Assembly (NCBI RefSeq): GCF_000938265.1
Contig: NZ_JYFC01000001.1
Location: forward strand, 1 to 64,000
Direction of reading: 5' to 3'
Origin: Agreia bicolorata
Lineage (GTDB): Bacteria; Actinomycetota; Actinomycetes; Actinomycetales; Microbacteriaceae
Length of the DNA: 64,000 nt
Shown here: positions 31,501 through 41,490 of the stretch, one piece after another
Layout of the letters: each line of letters opens with the position of its first letter
Numbering within the stretch: the first letter of the stretch is position 1
The notes under the pieces: generated by a model
What the model saw: the letters and a program-made list of their open reading frames with translations, nothing else
Told to the model about the DNA's origin: nothing
Databases searched by the model: none
Made by a program: the position numbers and the translations under genes

Positions 31501-31840
31501 CGACGTCGTACTTCTCGAGAATTCCGTGCTTGTGCAGGTCGATGGCCGCGTTGAGGGCGGTCTGGCCGCCGAGGGTCGGCAGGATCGCGTCGGGCTTTTC
31601 CTTGGCGATGATCGTCTCGATGACCTGCCAGGTGATGGGCTCGATGTAGGTGGCGTCGGCGAAGTCCGGGTCGGTCATGATCGTGGCCGGGTTCGAGTTC
31701 ACGAGGATGACGCGCACGCCCTCCTCGCGGAGCACACGGCACGCCTGGGTGCCGGAGTAGTCGAACTCGCACGCCTGGCCGATGACGATCGGGCCGGAGC
31801 CGATGACCAGGACACTCTTGATGTCTTCCCTGCGAGGCAT
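28547..31840 (-). CDS. carB: Carbamoyl-phosphate synthase large chain
   Basis: Makes carbamoyl phosphate from bicarbonate, ammonia and two ATP, for pyrimidine and arginine synthesis. The 1097 residues include two homologous ATP-grasp halves: the first with [20 protein letters not shown] and [20 protein letters not shown], the second with [20 protein letters not shown] and [21 protein letters not shown]-terminal MGS-like allosteric domain (about 940-1070) follows. ATG at 31840 shares one base with the carA stop (TAATG). Confidence 0.98.
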   Translation of the reverse strand: MPRREDIKSVLVIGSGPIVIGQACEFDYSGTQACRVLREEGVRVILVNSNPATIMTDPDFADATYIEPITWQVIETIIAKEKPDAILPTLGGQTALNAAIDLHKHGILEKYDVELIGASFEAINKGEDRQIFKQLVLDAGADVARSYIAHTVDEAVEYAKDLGYPLVVRPSFTMGGLGSGFAYTETELRRIVGDGLHQSPTTEVLLEESILGWKEYELELMRDTADNTVVVCSIENVDPVGVHTGDSITVAPALTLTDREYQNMRNIGIDIIRAVGVDTGGCNIQFAIDPSNGRVIVIEMNPRVSRSSALASKATGFPIAKIAAKLAIGYHLDEIPNDITKVTPASFEPTLDYVVVKVPRFAFEKFPAADTTLTTTMKSVGEAMAIGRNYTQALQKALRSLEKRGSSFHWEPLDASKDELLALASVPTDGRIVTVQQALRAGATAEEVFEATKIDPWFIDQIVLINEVAEAIASSENADTNMFLLAKEHGFSDAQIAALRGFGENDVREVRHILGVRPVFKTVDTCAGEFPALTPYHYSSYDQETEVEPSDRRKVVILGSGPNRIGQGVEFDYSCVHASFALSDAGFETIMINCNPETVSTDYDTSDRLYFEPLTLEDVLEVIHAESQSGELVGVVVQLGGQTALGLAKGLKAAGVPILGTTPEAIDLAEERGLFSKILDDANLLAPKNGTASDFDGAVTIAEDIGYPVLVRPSYVLGGRGMEIVYDSPSLEDYFSRMAGQGIIDPTHPLLVDRFLDDAIEIDVDALYDGHELYIGGIMEHIEEAGIHSGDSSCTLPPVTLGREVIDRVRIATLAIAEGIGVQGLLNVQFAIGQGILYVLEANPRASRTVPFVAKALGIPLAKAASRIMVGSTIAELKSEGMLPIVDGSIVPMDSPIAVKEAVLPFKRFRTKDGLIVDSLLGPEMRSTGEVMGIDRDFPRAFAKSQEAAYGGLPTSGTVFVSVSDRDKRAIVLPVLRLLELGFDILATAGTAEVLNRNGITARIVRKFSEGASTDGDEPTVVDLINRNEVDIVVNTPSGSSARADGYEIRAAAVAADKPLFTTIAQLGAAVASFEATREGFDVSSLQEYAIARAGRL

Positions 31841-33021
31841 TACTGGTTCTTTCCGTCGATGATGGAGTGGATCTCTGTCTGCGGCTCGCCCTTGTCGATC
31901 GCCAGCACCATGTCGCGGAAGCGATCGAAGAGGTACATCGAATCGTGCGGGCCGGCAGCCGCTTCGGGGTGGTACTGCACCGAGAAGGCGTCGATGTCGA
32001 GGCAGCGGATGCCCTCCACCACGTTGTCGTTCAGGCTGAGGTGGCTGACCTCGACGCGGCCGAAGCCGGCCGGGCTGTCGACGACGCCCTCGCGCGGCGC
32101 ATCCACGGCGAAGCCATGGTTCTGGCTCGTGATCTCGACCTTGCCGGTGGTCTTGTCGAGCACAGGCTGGTTGATGCCCCGGTGGCCGAAGGGCAGCTTG
32201 TAGGTGCCGAAGCCGAGAGCACGACCGAGCAGCTGGTTGCCGAAGCAGATTCCGAAGTACGGGATCTTCTCAGCGAGCACATCGCGGAGGAGTTGCACGT
32301 GCCGTTCGGATGCCTCCGGGTCGCCGGGGCCGTTGGAGTAGAAGAGGGCGCTCGGTTTGAGCGCCACGACCTCGTCTGTCGTGACGGACTCGGGGAGCAC
32401 GATCACGTCGAAGCCGCGCTGAGCGAGGTAGCGGAGCGTCGAGCTCTTCACGCCGAGGTCGAGAACGGCGACGCTTCCGATGCGTTCTCCCACCGCGTCG
32501 ATCGTGTATCGCTCGGGGGTCGAGACCTCTTTCGAGAGGTTGCGCCCCTTCATGTCTTCTGCATCGCGCACGATGGCGAGCTGCTCCGAGTCGCTCAGTT
32601 CGAAGTCCGCTCCCGAGAAGATTCCCGCGCGCATGGCGCCGAGGGAGCGGAGGTGGCGGGTGATCGCTCGGGTGTCGACGCCGGAGATGCCGACGATACC
32701 GCCGGAAACGAGGTCGTCGTCGAGGCTGCGAGTCGCGCGGAAGTTGGAGACGATGCGGGAGGGATCACGGACCACGTAGCCCGCCACCCAGATCTTCGCC
32801 GATTCGAGGTCATCGTCGTTCGTGCCTGTGTTGCCGATGTGCGGAGCGGTCTGCAGAACGATCTGGCCCGCGTACGAAGGGTCGCTGAGCGTCTCCTGGT
32901 ATCCGGTCATGCCGGTGGCGAAGACGGCCTCTCCCAGGGTGCGTCCGCGGGCGCCATAGGCTCGACCTGCGTAGCGTTTGCCGTCTTCGAGTACGAGGAC
33001 GGCGGGTTCTGTTGAGATCAC
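31840..33021 (-). CDS. carA: Carbamoyl-phosphate synthase small chain
   Basis: The glutaminase subunit feeds ammonia to CarB. The 393-residue protein has an N-terminal CPSase domain ([20 protein letters not shown]) and a class-I glutamine amidotransferase domain with the nucleophile in [29 protein letters not shown] and the catalytic His-Glu in [13 protein letters not shown]. The start is GTG at 33021, overlapping the PH-like gene stop as GTGA. Confidence 0.97.
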   Translation of the reverse strand: MISTEPAVLVLEDGKRYAGRAYGARGRTLGEAVFATGMTGYQETLSDPSYAGQIVLQTAPHIGNTGTNDDDLESAKIWVAGYVVRDPSRIVSNFRATRSLDDDLVSGGIVGISGVDTRAITRHLRSLGAMRAGIFSGADFELSDSEQLAIVRDAEDMKGRNLSKEVSTPERYTIDAVGERIGSVAVLDLGVKSSTLRYLAQRGFDVIVLPESVTTDEVVALKPSALFYSNGPGDPEASERHVQLLRDVLAEKIPYFGICFGNQLLGRALGFGTYKLPFGHRGINQPVLDKTTGKVEITSQNHGFAVDAPREGVVDSPAGFGRVEVSHLSLNDNVVEGIRCLDIDAFSVQYHPEAAAGPHDSMYLFDRFRDMVLAIDKGEPQTEIHSIIDGKNQ

Positions 33022-33566
33022 GCGAGGGATCCTTCCTGGTCGGGGTTGGCGGGGCCGGGTGACGGCGTGAGTGCGGTGATCGCTTCGATGAGGCGCGAAC
33101 TCTGATCGGGGTTCTCGATACGGAAGAAGCTCTCGACGTCGGCGGCCGGCGTAGAAGATTCGGATTCGAGGGTCCAGTCGAGGCGAACGAGGCCGCCCTC
33201 CTCCACGGCTCTGTCGATGGTCCAGGTCGATGTGCCGACGGAGCGGACGCGCTCGGTCGCAACGAAGACCTGCGGTTCGCCCGTGACAGAGATGAGAACG
33301 CCTGCGTCGAACACAGAGACGGTGGCACGCCCGCGGAAACCGAGACCACGGAGCGTGACCCTGTCGAGGGGCGCCCCCGCGGTCGTGGTCGAAACGTAGA
33401 GGCCGGTGACCGCGATCCGTAGTTCGCCAAGCAGCTCGTCCGGCGGCACCGCTGCCGTCGACAGGGCGGACTGGCGGCGACCGCGGGCGCGCCAGCCGAG
33501 CACCATCAGAATCAGGAGTCCGACGACGCCGAGGAGGATGATCGAGCCGGGAAGGATCCTATCCAC
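33018..33566 (-). CDS. PH-like membrane protein of the pyr operon (Rv1382-type position)
   Basis: A 182-residue protein with one N-terminal membrane helix ([20 protein letters not shown]), a short basic stretch, and a soluble cytoplasmic part of about 140 residues rich in beta strands ([33 protein letters not shown]). Its position between pyrC and carA matches Rv1382 of M. tuberculosis, annotated only as a membrane protein; a bacterial PH-like fold has been proposed for such proteins, and the strand pattern fits. GTG at 33566 is chosen because it overlaps pyrC by 8 bases and begins just before the helix. The function is unknown. Confidence 0.8.
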   Translation of the reverse strand: MDRILPGSIILLGVVGLLILMVLGWRARGRRQSALSTAAVPPDELLGELRIAVTGLYVSTTTAGAPLDRVTLRGLGFRGRATVSVFDAGVLISVTGEPQVFVATERVRSVGTSTWTIDRAVEEGGLVRLDWTLESESSTPAADVESFFRIENPDQSSRLIEAITALTPSPGPANPDQEGSLA

Positions 33567-34899
33567 GGAATACCCCCGCCTTGACGTGCGCTGCGGCGAC
33601 TTCGGATGCGTCGAGGACGACACCGTCGAGAACGGTCGGGTAGCCACGGTGGAAGGTGTGCCGCACCGATCCGGGAAGGGTCATGCCGAGATAAGGAGAG
33701 TTATGGCTCTTGCCTGCGAGCCTGTCTGTCGAGAACGTGCTCGACGAGGCGGGGTCGACGAACGCGAGGTTGGCGTTCGAGCCGACCCCGAACGAGTGGC
33801 TGTGACCGTTGAGTCGGCCGATCGCGGCCGGAGTCTGCGAAAGGACACGAGCGACATCCGCCCAGCCGAAGAGCCCTGTGTCGACCATCGCTGCCTGCAC
33901 GACCGAGAGTGCGGACTCGAGCCCGACCATGCCGAACGACGCGTGATCCCACTCGCAGTCCTTCGATTCCTCCGGGTGCGGCGCGTGGTCGGTGGCCACG
34001 ATGTCGATCGTGCCGTCGACCAGGCCCTCGCGGAGGGCACGCACGTCTTCGTCACGTCGCAGTGGGGGGTTCACCTTGTAGCGCGCGTCGTAACTGCGGA
34101 TCAGTTCTTCTGTGAGCAGCAGATGATGCGGGGTGACCTCGGCCGTGACCTCAATTCCGCGAGCTTTTGCCCAGCGAACGACGTCGACCGAGCCCGCGGT
34201 CGACAGGTGACAGATGTGCAGCCGGGCTCCGACGTGCTCGGCGAGCAGAACATCGCGGGCGATGATCGACTCTTCCGCGACGGCCGGCCAGCCCTTGAGG
34301 CCGAGCTCGCTCGACAGGGCGCCCTCGTTCATCTGCGCGTTCTCGGTGAGTCGTGGATCCTGGGCGTGCTGGGCGACGACGCCATCGAAGGTCTTCACGT
34401 ATTCGAGGGCACGGCGCATCAGGAGCGAATCGTGAACGCACTTGCCGTCGTCGGAGAAGACGCGCACCGCGGCACGGGACTTGGCCATGGCTCCGATCTC
34501 CGACAAGCGCTCGCCTGCGAGCCCCACGGTGACGGCACCGATCGGGCGCACCGTTGCATAGCCAGCCGCGTCGCCGAGCGTCTGCACCTGTTCGACCACA
34601 CCCGCCGTGTCCGAGACGGGCATCGTGTTCGCCATCGCGAAGACGGCGGTGAATCCGCCCGCGGCTGCCGCCCGAGTTCCCGACAGCACCGTCTCGCTCT
34701 GTTCGAATCCGGGCTCGCGAAGGTGCGTGTGCAGGTCGACGAGACCCGGAAGCGCGACGAGGCCCGTGGCATCCAGAACGCGGGCGCCGGCGGGCGCCGA
34801 GAGTCCGACTCCGCGCTCGGCGATCACGCCATCGGCGATCACGAGATCGGTCGTGGTTCCATCGGGCAGTGTCGCCCCGCTGATCAGGGTCGTTGTCAT
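33559..34899 (-). CDS. pyrC: Dihydroorotase
   Basis: Cyclises N-carbamoyl aspartate to dihydroorotate, the third pyrimidine step. The 446-residue amidohydrolase carries the zinc-binding [40 protein letters not shown] and the catalytic [14 protein letters not shown]. It belongs to the type-I family. ATG at 34899 overlaps the pyrB stop by 4 bases, and its own end overlaps the membrane protein gene by 8. Confidence 0.97.
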   Translation of the reverse strand: MTTTLISGATLPDGTTTDLVIADGVIAERGVGLSAPAGARVLDATGLVALPGLVDLHTHLREPGFEQSETVLSGTRAAAAGGFTAVFAMANTMPVSDTAGVVEQVQTLGDAAGYATVRPIGAVTVGLAGERLSEIGAMAKSRAAVRVFSDDGKCVHDSLLMRRALEYVKTFDGVVAQHAQDPRLTENAQMNEGALSSELGLKGWPAVAEESIIARDVLLAEHVGARLHICHLSTAGSVDVVRWAKARGIEVTAEVTPHHLLLTEELIRSYDARYKVNPPLRRDEDVRALREGLVDGTIDIVATDHAPHPEESKDCEWDHASFGMVGLESALSVVQAAMVDTGLFGWADVARVLSQTPAAIGRLNGHSHSFGVGSNANLAFVDPASSSTFSTDRLAGKSHNSPYLGMTLPGSVRHTFHRGYPTVLDGVVLDASEVAAAHVKAGVFRG

Positions 34900-35852
34900 G
34901 ATCTGGCCTCCCGGTCGCCGGACAGTAGTGAATACAACACGGCCATGCGGATCGACACCCCGTTGGCCACCTGCTCGATGACGGTGGACTGCGCCGAGTC
35001 GGCTGCCCGAGACGAGATCTCGAGTCCACGGTTCATGGGGCCGGGGTGCATAACAATGCTATCGGGGCGCAGCGCAAGCAGACGCTCGTCGTCGAGCCCC
35101 CACTGGCGTGCGTATTCGCGAGTCGTGGGAAAAAATGCGGCGTTCATGCGCTCCTGCTGGATGCGCAGCATCATCACCACATCGGGCCGCACCTCCGCGA
35201 GGGCCACGTCGAGGTCGTAGCGGATGTCCACCGGCCACGTCGACGCTCCGACGGGAACGAGGGTGGCCGGGGCGACGAACGTGACATGCGCGCCGAGAGT
35301 CTCGAGGAGCCAGAGGTTCGAACGCGCGACCCGCGAGTGCAGAACGTCTCCCACGATCATCACGCTCACCCCGTCGAGGTCGCGACCGCGAGCGGCATCG
35401 CCGTGGATGCGTCGCCTCATCGTGAAGGCGTCGAGCAGTGCCTGGGTCGGGTGCTCGTGGGTGCCGTCGCCCGCGTTGACCACGCCGGCGTCGATCCAGC
35501 CGCTCTGAGCGAGCACCTGCGGGGCGCCCGACGCTGAGTGCCGGATTACGACACCGTCGGCGCCCATCGCCGCGAGGGTCTGCGCGGTGTCTTTCAGGCT
35601 CTCGCCCTTCGACACACTCGACCCCTTGGCGGAGAAGTTGATGACATCCGCAGACAGGCGCTTGGCCGCGACCTCGAACGAGGTACGGGTGCGGGTGGAG
35701 TCCTCGAAGAAGAGGTTCACGACCGTCTTGCCGCGCAGAGTGGGAAGCTTCTTGACCTCGCGGTTCTGCACCTCGCTCATGTCTTCTGCGATGTCGAGCA
35801 GTCCGATAGCGTCTTCGCGGAGCAGATCTCGGGTCGAGAGCAGGTGCCTCAT
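34896..35852 (-). CDS. pyrB: Aspartate carbamoyltransferase catalytic subunit
   Basis: Joins carbamoyl phosphate and aspartate. The 318-residue protein has the carbamoyl-phosphate site [34 protein letters not shown] and [15 protein letters not shown]. No regulatory pyrI subunit is present, consistent with control by PyrR instead. ATG at 35852 overlaps pyrR's stop by 4 bases. Confidence 0.97.
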   Translation of the reverse strand: MRHLLSTRDLLREDAIGLLDIAEDMSEVQNREVKKLPTLRGKTVVNLFFEDSTRTRTSFEVAAKRLSADVINFSAKGSSVSKGESLKDTAQTLAAMGADGVVIRHSASGAPQVLAQSGWIDAGVVNAGDGTHEHPTQALLDAFTMRRRIHGDAARGRDLDGVSVMIVGDVLHSRVARSNLWLLETLGAHVTFVAPATLVPVGASTWPVDIRYDLDVALAEVRPDVVMMLRIQQERMNAAFFPTTREYARQWGLDDERLLALRPDSIVMHPGPMNRGLEISSRAADSAQSTVIEQVANGVSIRMAVLYSLLSGDREARS

Positions 35853-36400
35853 GAGATGGCTCCCGTCGCCAGATCTAGGCTGACCTCTTCGTTGCCGTCG
35901 ATCTCCGCAAGACGCACGTTGATGCGCTCATCGGTGGAGCTGGGCAGGTTCTTGCCCACGAAGTCGGCTCTGATGGGCAGTTCACGATGCCCCCTGTCGA
36001 CGAGAACTGCGAGGCGCACCGCGCGCGGCCGGCCGAGGTCTCCGATGGCGTCGAGGGCGGCACGGATCGTGCGCCCTGAGTAGAGAACGTCGTCGACCAG
36101 AACGACTGTCTTTCCGTCGATCCCGTCGGAGGGAACTCGTGTGCGTTGCGGTGCCCGGGTCGGGTGATGCGCGAGATCGTCGCGATACATGGTCACGTCG
36201 AGTGATCCAACGATATCGACCGGCGCTCCTGGCTCGATCTGGCGGATCTGCGCGCCGATCCTCTCCGCGAGGACTACTCCGCGGGTCGGGATCCCCAGGA
36301 TCACGAGATCGTCGGCTCCCCGGTTGGACTCGAGGATCTCGTGGGAGATCCGAGTCAACGCCCGGGTTATGTCAGAGTTCTGCAGCACTATTCGAGCCAC
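35849..36400 (-). CDS. pyrR: Pyrimidine operon regulator / uracil phosphoribosyltransferase
   Basis: A 183-residue RNA-binding regulator that, with UMP bound, represses the pyr operon; many family members also convert uracil and PRPP to UMP. The PRPP site [20 protein letters not shown] is plain, along with [16 protein letters not shown] at 36400 is chosen because AAGGAGGT lies just upstream with 7-base spacing and the N-terminus ([15 protein letters not shown]) matches the family; the in-frame ATG farther up sits in the leader. A PyrR-type RNA hairpin overlaps this ribosome site. It heads the pyrR-B-C-carA-B-F operon. Confidence 0.95.
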   Translation of the reverse strand: MARIVLQNSDITRALTRISHEILESNRGADDLVILGIPTRGVVLAERIGAQIRQIEPGAPVDIVGSLDVTMYRDDLAHHPTRAPQRTRVPSDGIDGKTVVLVDDVLYSGRTIRAALDAIGDLGRPRAVRLAVLVDRGHRELPIRADFVGKNLPSSTDERINVRLAEIDGNEEVSLDLATGAIS

Positions 36401-36411
36401 GAGCCTGACCT

Positions 36412-36444
36412 CCTTCCCCGCCTCACAGGACGGATGGTTAAAGG
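36412..36444 (-). promoter_or_regulatory. Predicted PyrR-binding hairpin over the pyrR ribosome binding site
   Basis: On the transcript the sequence CCGUCCUGUGAGGCGG (36433-36418) folds as a stem with a bulged U and a UGUGA loop. It contains UCC-N-G-N-GAGG, the conserved core of PyrR-binding loops. A lower stem can form between CCUU (36444-36441) and AAGG (36415-36412), the latter being part of the AAGGAGGT ribosome site of pyrR. PyrR with UMP bound would lock this fold and block translation, as reported for mycobacterial PyrR. No transcription terminator follows, so translational rather than attenuation control is inferred. Confidence 0.65.
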
Positions 36445-36518
36445 ATGTCTGTTCCGCCGACGAGCCTATCAGCCGATTCGGCATGCCCGGGGGCACACCC
36501 GGATATCGCGGGGACCGC

Positions 36519-36932
36519 TCAGCCTTTGGACTGCTGCACGCGGCCGAGGATTCCATTCAGGAAGCTGCCGGAGTCGTCGGTGCTGAGCAGTTTGGCCGCG
36601 TCGACAGCCTCATTGATCGCCACGCCGTCGGGAACGTCGTCGTTGAAGAGGACCTCCCAGATGCCGATGCGCAGGAGTGCCCTGTCGATGATCGGCATAC
36701 GCGCGAGCGTCCAGCCCTGAGCGTAGGTCTCGATGAGTTCGTCGATCTCGTCACCGTGATCGACGACACCGTCGATGATCTCACGGGCGTAGAGCCACGA
36801 TGCTTCGCGAGCGGGTTCGCTCAGTGCCCGGGTGGCCTCGGCGGCGAGGGCCTCGTTGATCGAGATCTGCCGCACATCGGCGACGTACAGCACGTCGAGG
36901 GCGCGCTTGCGAGCTTTGGTGCGTGCACTCAT
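36519..36932 (-). CDS. nusB: Transcription antitermination factor NusB
   Basis: A 137-residue all-helical protein that binds boxA RNA with NusE (S10) in rRNA antitermination. It begins [20 protein letters not shown] and contains [20 protein letters not shown] and [20 protein letters not shown], then [20 protein letters not shown], all characteristic. It follows efp by 20 bases and precedes pyrR by 118 bases. The efp-nusB-pyr order is conserved in Gram-positive bacteria. Confidence 0.97.
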   Translation of the reverse strand: MSARTKARKRALDVLYVADVRQISINEALAAEATRALSEPAREASWLYAREIIDGVVDHGDEIDELIETYAQGWTLARMPIIDRALLRIGIWEVLFNDDVPDGVAINEAVDAAKLLSTDDSGSFLNGILGRVQQSKG

Positions 36933-36952
36933 TGCGTTTTACCGCCCCGAGG

Positions 36953-37516
36953 TCAGTCGTTCACGCGGCCGAGGTAATCCCCCGTGCGCGTGTCGACCTT
37001 GACTCGAGTGCCCTGCTCGAGGAAGAGCGGAACCTGGATCTGGTAGCCGGTCTCGACGGTGGCGGGCTTGGTGCCACCCGTGGAGCGGTCGCCCTGCAGG
37101 CCCGGCTCCGTGTAGGTGATCTCGAGCGTCACACTCGCGGGAAGTTCGACGTAGAGCGGCAGCCCCTCGTTGAGGGCGACCGTCACGGCCTGGTTCTCGA
37201 GCATGAAGTTGGCAGCATCGCCGACGACGGCCTCGGTCACGGTGAGCTGGTCGTAGTCGGCCGTGTCCATAAAGACGAAGTCGTTGCCGTCTTTGTAGAG
37301 GTACTGGAAGTCGCGACGGTCGACGTTGGCCGTCTCGATCTTCGCGCCTGCGTTGAACGTCTTGTCGACGACCTTGCCGGTGAGCACGTTCTTCATCTTG
37401 GTGCGCACGAATGCGCCGCCCTTGCCAGGCTTGACGTGCTGGAAGTCGATGACCGCCCAGAGCTGGCCGTCGATCTTGAGGACGGCGCCGTTTCTGATGT
37501 CGCTGGTTGAAGCCAT
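36953..37516 (-). CDS. efp: Elongation factor P
   Basis: Relieves ribosome stalling at proline runs. The 187-residue protein has three beta-barrel domains. The tip loop reads [12 protein letters not shown], with the usually modified residue a lysine at about 32; in actinobacteria this lysine is often left unmodified. The C-terminal signature is [20 protein letters not shown] then [20 protein letters not shown]. Upstream lies an 83-base gap with a promoter-like element. Confidence 0.97.
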   Translation of the reverse strand: MASTSDIRNGAVLKIDGQLWAVIDFQHVKPGKGGAFVRTKMKNVLTGKVVDKTFNAGAKIETANVDRRDFQYLYKDGNDFVFMDTADYDQLTVTEAVVGDAANFMLENQAVTVALNEGLPLYVELPASVTLEITYTEPGLQGDRSTGGTKPATVETGYQIQVPLFLEQGTRVKVDTRTGDYLGRVND

Positions 37517-37543
37517 GGAAAAACTGTTCCGTTCGAGTGAAGA

Positions 37544-37549
37544 ATTATG
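37544..37549 (-). promoter_or_regulatory. Possible -10 element for efp
   Basis: On the minus strand CATAAT lies 28 bases ahead of the efp ATG, in the AT-richest part of an 83-base gap. This would give a leader of about 20 bases. No good -35 hexamer is visible 16-18 bases upstream. It is a weak candidate for the start of an efp-nusB transcript. Confidence 0.35.
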
Positions 37550-37599
37550 CGGGCGCGAAAAATGGCCCTCAGCGAGTGTACCGTCTGACGGCCGGCGGC

Positions 37600-38037
37600 C
37601 TAGTTGAGACCGATGACGGCCCTCAGCGCCAGCCGGTATGAATCGAACCCGAAGCCTGCGATCACTCCGGTCGCAATGCCGGAGATGACGCTTGTGTGGC
37701 GGAAGGTCTCGCGGGCATGAGGGTTCGAGATATGCACCTCGACCAGAGGGATGCCCGCTTTGGTCACCAGTGCCGCGGCGTCGCGCAGTCCGTAGCTGTA
37801 GTGGGTGAAGGCCGCCGGGTTGAGAATCACCGGTGTCGAGGAATCGACGGCCTCGTGCAGCCAGTGGATGAGCTCCGCTTCGTCATCGGTTTGACGCAGG
37901 TCGATGGTTGCGCGATCTGCAGCATCGGCGACGAGCACGGAGCGAAGGGCGTCGAGATCCTGAGATCCATAGACGTCGGGTTCTCGGCTGCCGAGCCTGG
38001 AGAGGTTTGGTCCGTTCAGCACGAGCACAGTGGTCAT
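37600..38037 (-). CDS. aroQ: 3-dehydroquinate dehydratase, type II
   Basis: Dehydrates 3-dehydroquinate to 3-dehydroshikimate. The 145-residue protein has [19 protein letters not shown], with the catalytic Arg and Tyr, [18 protein letters not shown] and [16 protein letters not shown], the type-II dodecamer signature. It is 11 bases after an unknown gene and belongs to the aro cluster. Confidence 0.96.
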   Translation of the reverse strand: MTTVLVLNGPNLSRLGSREPDVYGSQDLDALRSVLVADAADRATIDLRQTDDEAELIHWLHEAVDSSTPVILNPAAFTHYSYGLRDAAALVTKAGIPLVEVHISNPHARETFRHTSVISGIATGVIAGFGFDSYRLALRAVIGLN

Positions 38038-38048
38038 GACGCCTAACT

Positions 38049-38480
38049 CTAGCGACGAGTGGACAGCCGCGCTTTCATCATGCGTAGGCCGTCGTTGTGC
38101 ACAAGGTAGATGGCGAAGACGTCGACTGCCTCATCCTGAGCAGCGGCGTGCAGGCCATCGGCCCAGAGCTCGTCGAACCCGTGAGGAGTCTCGTCTCCGG
38201 GTCGCTCGAGTGCGAAGAGGATGCTGCCGCCCGGTCCATACTCGTCGAGCACCTGTCCGAGACTCGAGACGATCGAGCGCAACTCCTCTTCTGACGGACT
38301 GACCGGTATGCCGTCAATCGGAATGACGATGGGCAACGGGCTGCCGTCAGGTGCCAGGAGGAACGCCCAGAGCTGGCGTCGAAGGGCAGGGCCGAGCAGG
38401 TTCGAGAGAAGCTCTCTGGCATCGGCGTCGGTGGAGATGATCGTGTCTGGGCCGGGAGTCGATGAGGCGAAGGTCGTCAT
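38049..38480 (-). CDS. Protein of unknown function in the aro cluster
   Basis: A 143-residue soluble, acidic protein starting at ATG 38480. After a polar N-terminus it reads LLGPALRRQLWAFLLAPDGS, PSEEELRSIVSSLGQVLDEY, GSILFALERPGDETPHGFDE and VFAIYLVHNDGLRMM. The alternating strand-helix pattern with a glycine turn suggests a compact alpha/beta fold, vaguely like JAB/RadC domains but without their HxH zinc motif. No family is recognised with confidence. Codon use is like that of its neighbours, so it is not an obvious recent arrival. It lies between aroQ (11 bases) and aroB (78 bases) and is probably cotranscribed. Confidence 0.65.
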   Translation of the reverse strand: MTTFASSTPGPDTIISTDADARELLSNLLGPALRRQLWAFLLAPDGSPLPIVIPIDGIPVSPSEEELRSIVSSLGQVLDEYGPGGSILFALERPGDETPHGFDELWADGLHAAAQDEAVDVFAIYLVHNDGLRMMKARLSTRR

Positions 38481-38558
38481 GCAGACACCCTCGTGCGTTT
38501 CAGGGGGCGACGTGTGGACTTGTCCCCAGAACGTCGCTCCCCTCCTGCACAGCCTCTG

Positions 38559-39644
38559 TCAGGAACCGATCTCCTGGTAGGCCGCGAAGAGAAGCGACGT
38601 CTCCGGGCCGGCGAGAACCGACGGCTTCGCGAGGTCGTCGAGAACGATGAAACGGAGCATTCCCGCGCGTGCCTTCTTGTCGCGCTGCATGGTCGCCAGC
38701 AGGGTCTGCCACCGACCGACCGGGTAGCTGACGGGCAGAGTCAGCGAGGTCAGGATGCGTCGATGACGTTCGACGACCTCGTCCGACAGCGATCCGGTGA
38801 GTCGCCCCAGCTCCGCGGCGAAGACCATGCCTACGGAAATCGCGGCGCCGTGCCTCCATTGATAGCGCTCTGCGTGTTCTATCGCGTGCCCCAGAGTGTG
38901 GCCGTAGTTCAGAACCTCACGGAGACCCTGCTCGGTGAAGTCCTCGCCCACGACACGGGCCTTCATCGCGATCGAGAGCTCGACGACCCGCCTGAACTCG
39001 GGAGTCGACGGATCCGTGGCGCGGTCGACGTCGGCCTCGACGATGTCGAGGATCTCCGGCTCCGAGATGAATCCGGCCTTCACGATCTCGGCGAAGCCGG
39101 CGAGAATCTCGTTTCGTGGAAGGGTGTCGAACGTGTCTAGATCGCCGACGACGGCGCTCGGTGCATAGAACGTGCCGACGAGGTTCTTGCCCTCGGCCGT
39201 GTTGATTCCGTTCTTTCCGCCGACAGCGGCGTCGACGAGGCCGAGAACGGAGGTCGGCACCTGCACCAGACGCACACCGCGCAGCCAGGTAGCGGCAACG
39301 AATCCAGCGAGATCAGTGATCGCTCCCCCGCCGAAGCCGATGACGGCGTCGGATCTCGTGAAGTCCGACTGGCCCATGACCTGCCAACAGAACGCCGCGA
39401 CCTCCACGCGCTTCGCCTGTTCGGCATCCGGAACCTCGGCGAGAAGCACCTCGTAACGACCGAGCAGGCTCTCTCTCATCGCGGCGGCCTTCGCCGCGAG
39501 CGTGGGAGCGTGCACGATCAGAACCTTGCGTACGCCCTGGCCGAGGAACTCGGAGAGATCGTCGACGAGCCCCCGCCCGATCACAACGTCGTATGGGTCG
39601 GTTCCCGAGACGGGGATCCGGGTGACGGGTGTGCTGTCTGTCAT
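38559..39644 (-). CDS. aroB: 3-dehydroquinate synthase
   Basis: Converts DAHP to 3-dehydroquinate, the second shikimate step, with NAD and zinc or cobalt. The 361-residue protein has VIGFGGGAITDLAGFVAATW, VPTSVLGLVDAAVGGKNGIN, and the metal ligands in NYGHTLGHAIEH. ATG at 39644 overlaps the aroK stop by 4 bases. The longer open frame ahead of it runs through aroK. Confidence 0.97.
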   Translation of the reverse strand: MTDSTPVTRIPVSGTDPYDVVIGRGLVDDLSEFLGQGVRKVLIVHAPTLAAKAAAMRESLLGRYEVLLAEVPDAEQAKRVEVAAFCWQVMGQSDFTRSDAVIGFGGGAITDLAGFVAATWLRGVRLVQVPTSVLGLVDAAVGGKNGINTAEGKNLVGTFYAPSAVVGDLDTFDTLPRNEILAGFAEIVKAGFISEPEILDIVEADVDRATDPSTPEFRRVVELSIAMKARVVGEDFTEQGLREVLNYGHTLGHAIEHAERYQWRHGAAISVGMVFAAELGRLTGSLSDEVVERHRRILTSLTLPVSYPVGRWQTLLATMQRDKKARAGMLRFIVLDDLAKPSVLAGPETSLLFAAYQEIGS

Positions 39645-40147
39645 AGCGTGTCTTTCTGGGGTCGGCGTGCACGCGCCCACTGAGCGATCTCGGTCGCGAT
39701 GACCTCCGTGGGGCGGTGCGACGTGTCGATGGAGAAGTCCGCGAGGGATTCGTAGAGCTCTCGGCGTGAATCGACGAGAGCCTGCCACGACTCGATCGAT
39801 GAGATGAGGGGACGCTTGCCGTTTGCCAGTCGACCAGCGACGGCCGAGGGGTCGACGGTCAGCAGGACTACCGGCAGCGATGCGATATCGCTCTGGGTCC
39901 GCGGGTCGAGGACCGCTCCCCCGCCGAAGGCGACCACGCCTGTTCCTGTCAGCGCATGCTCGACGGCGACGCGCTCGAGCGTTCTGAAGTGGGCTTCTCC
40001 GTGGGTGGCGAACAGATCGGAAATCGGACCGTGCTGTCGCACGATCTCGGTGTCGGTGTCGACGAACGGCACGCCCAGCGTGCGGGCGAGCTTCTTGCCG
40101 ATCCGCGACTTTCCGGCGGCCGGCGCGCCGATCAGCACGAGGAGCAT
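39641..40147 (-). CDS. aroK: Shikimate kinase
   Basis: Phosphorylates shikimate. The 168-residue P-loop protein has MLLVLIGAPAAGKSRIGKKL, the shikimate-binding DTDTEI, and GVVAFGGGAVLDP; the lid Arg lies in NGKRPLI. ATG at 40147 is chosen because the P-loop follows directly, 13 bases after aroC; the upstream open frame overlaps aroC. Overlap with aroB suggests coupled translation. Confidence 0.96.
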   Translation of the reverse strand: MLLVLIGAPAAGKSRIGKKLARTLGVPFVDTDTEIVRQHGPISDLFATHGEAHFRTLERVAVEHALTGTGVVAFGGGAVLDPRTQSDIASLPVVLLTVDPSAVAGRLANGKRPLISSIESWQALVDSRRELYESLADFSIDTSHRPTEVIATEIAQWARARRPQKDTL

Positions 40148-40160
40148 GGTTGAGCTGGCC

Positions 40161-41366
40161 TTAGTCGGTGCCGTCGATGCCGGCGGATGCGAGACGCTCG
40201 GGGATGTGCGCCAGGTACGACTCGAGGTTCCGCTTGGTTTCGGACACCGAGTCTCCACCGAACTTCTCGAGCACGGAGTTTGCGAGAACGAGCGCCACCA
40301 TGGCCTCGGCGACGACGCCGGCCGCGGGAACCGCACAGACGTCGGAACGTTGGTGATGGGCTGCCGCAGCCTCGCCTGTGGCGACGTCGACGGTGCGGAG
40401 GGCGTGGGGAATCGTCGCGATCGGCTTCATTCCCGCGCGTACGCGGAGGACTGTTCCTGTGCTCATTCCTCCTTCGGTGCCGCCGGCCTTGTCGCTGAGA
40501 CGTGCGATCCGGCCGTCCGACTGCACGAGTTCGTCGTGGGCGTCCGATCCTCGTCGCGTCGTGGTGAGGAACCCATCGCCGACCTCGACGCCCTTGATGG
40601 CTTGAATGCCCATCAGCGCGGCAGCCAACGCCGAGTCGAGACGCCTGTCCCAATGCACGTAGGACCCGAGACCGGATGGAACGCCGTAGGCCAGCACCTC
40701 GACGACGCCACCGAGGGTGTCACCGTCTTTGTGCGCCGCATCGACCTCTGCCACCATCAACGCGCTGGTCGTCTCGTCGAAGCAGCGAAGAGGATCGGCG
40801 TCGAGTGCGGCGACATCGCGTGGCAGGGGCAGCGGGCTCGCCTCGGGAACGCGCACGGGGCCGATCGACAGTGTGTGACTGACCAGAGAGATTCCGAGTT
40901 CCGAGAGAAAGCTCCTCGCCACCGCGCCCAGGGCAACTCGTGCTGCCGTCTCACGCGCGCTCGCACGCTCGAGAACGGGCCGGGCCTCGTCGAATCCATA
41001 CTTCTGCATGCCCACCAGATCGGCGTGGCCGGGGCGTGGACGCGTCAGCGGCGCTCCGCGACCGCGACCCGCCTGCTCGGCATCGACCGGCTCGGGGCTC
41101 ATGACCTCGACCCACTTCGGCCACTCGGTGTTGCCGATGCGGATCGCGACAGGGCTGCCGAGCGAGAATCCGTGCCGGACACCGGCGGAGATCGTGAGTT
41201 CGTCTTGTTCGAACTTCATGCGGGCGCCACGACCGTAGCCGAGCTTGCGGCGCGCGAGGTCGGCGCGGATGTCGTCCATCAGCACGGGAACACCCGCGGG
41301 CAGCCCCTCGATGGTGGCGATGAGTTCGGGGCCGTGCGATTCTCCGGCGGTGATCCAACGAAGCAT
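40161..41366 (-). CDS. aroC: Chorismate synthase
   Basis: Makes chorismate from EPSP with reduced FMN. The 401-residue protein starts [15 protein letters not shown] and contains [34 protein letters not shown] and [16 protein letters not shown] at 41366 follows AAGGA. The frame stays open upstream through the 124-base gap to aroE, but homology begins at MLRW. It feeds chorismate to TrpE encoded in the same window. Confidence 0.97.
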   Translation of the reverse strand: MLRWITAGESHGPELIATIEGLPAGVPVLMDDIRADLARRKLGYGRGARMKFEQDELTISAGVRHGFSLGSPVAIRIGNTEWPKWVEVMSPEPVDAEQAGRGRGAPLTRPRPGHADLVGMQKYGFDEARPVLERASARETAARVALGAVARSFLSELGISLVSHTLSIGPVRVPEASPLPLPRDVAALDADPLRCFDETTSALMVAEVDAAHKDGDTLGGVVEVLAYGVPSGLGSYVHWDRRLDSALAAALMGIQAIKGVEVGDGFLTTTRRGSDAHDELVQSDGRIARLSDKAGGTEGGMSTGTVLRVRAGMKPIATIPHALRTVDVATGEAAAAHHQRSDVCAVPAAGVVAEAMVALVLANSVLEKFGGDSVSETKRNLESYLAHIPERLASAGIDGTD

Positions 41367-41490
41367 ATAAAGCGATTCCTTCAGGCGGCAGGACGGTCGC
41401 CGGCGGCCGGTGACCGGCTGGCAGACGTGTCGGCGTGTGGACAGCCGACGTTCGATCCTCCCATAGATCGCCTTCGGCCTTCGGCGGAAG

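Noticed and set aside
29477-32203. A 908-codon plus-strand open frame opposite carB and carA
   Set aside because: It is the mirror of high-GC codon bias; its predicted protein is low in complexity (Asp/Arg/Val/Leu-rich) with no motifs, while the minus strand encodes complete carB and carA.
33406-35220. A 604-codon plus-strand open frame opposite the PH-like gene, pyrC and pyrB
   Set aside because: It is antisense to genes with intact catalytic motifs, without ribosome site or recognisable domain.
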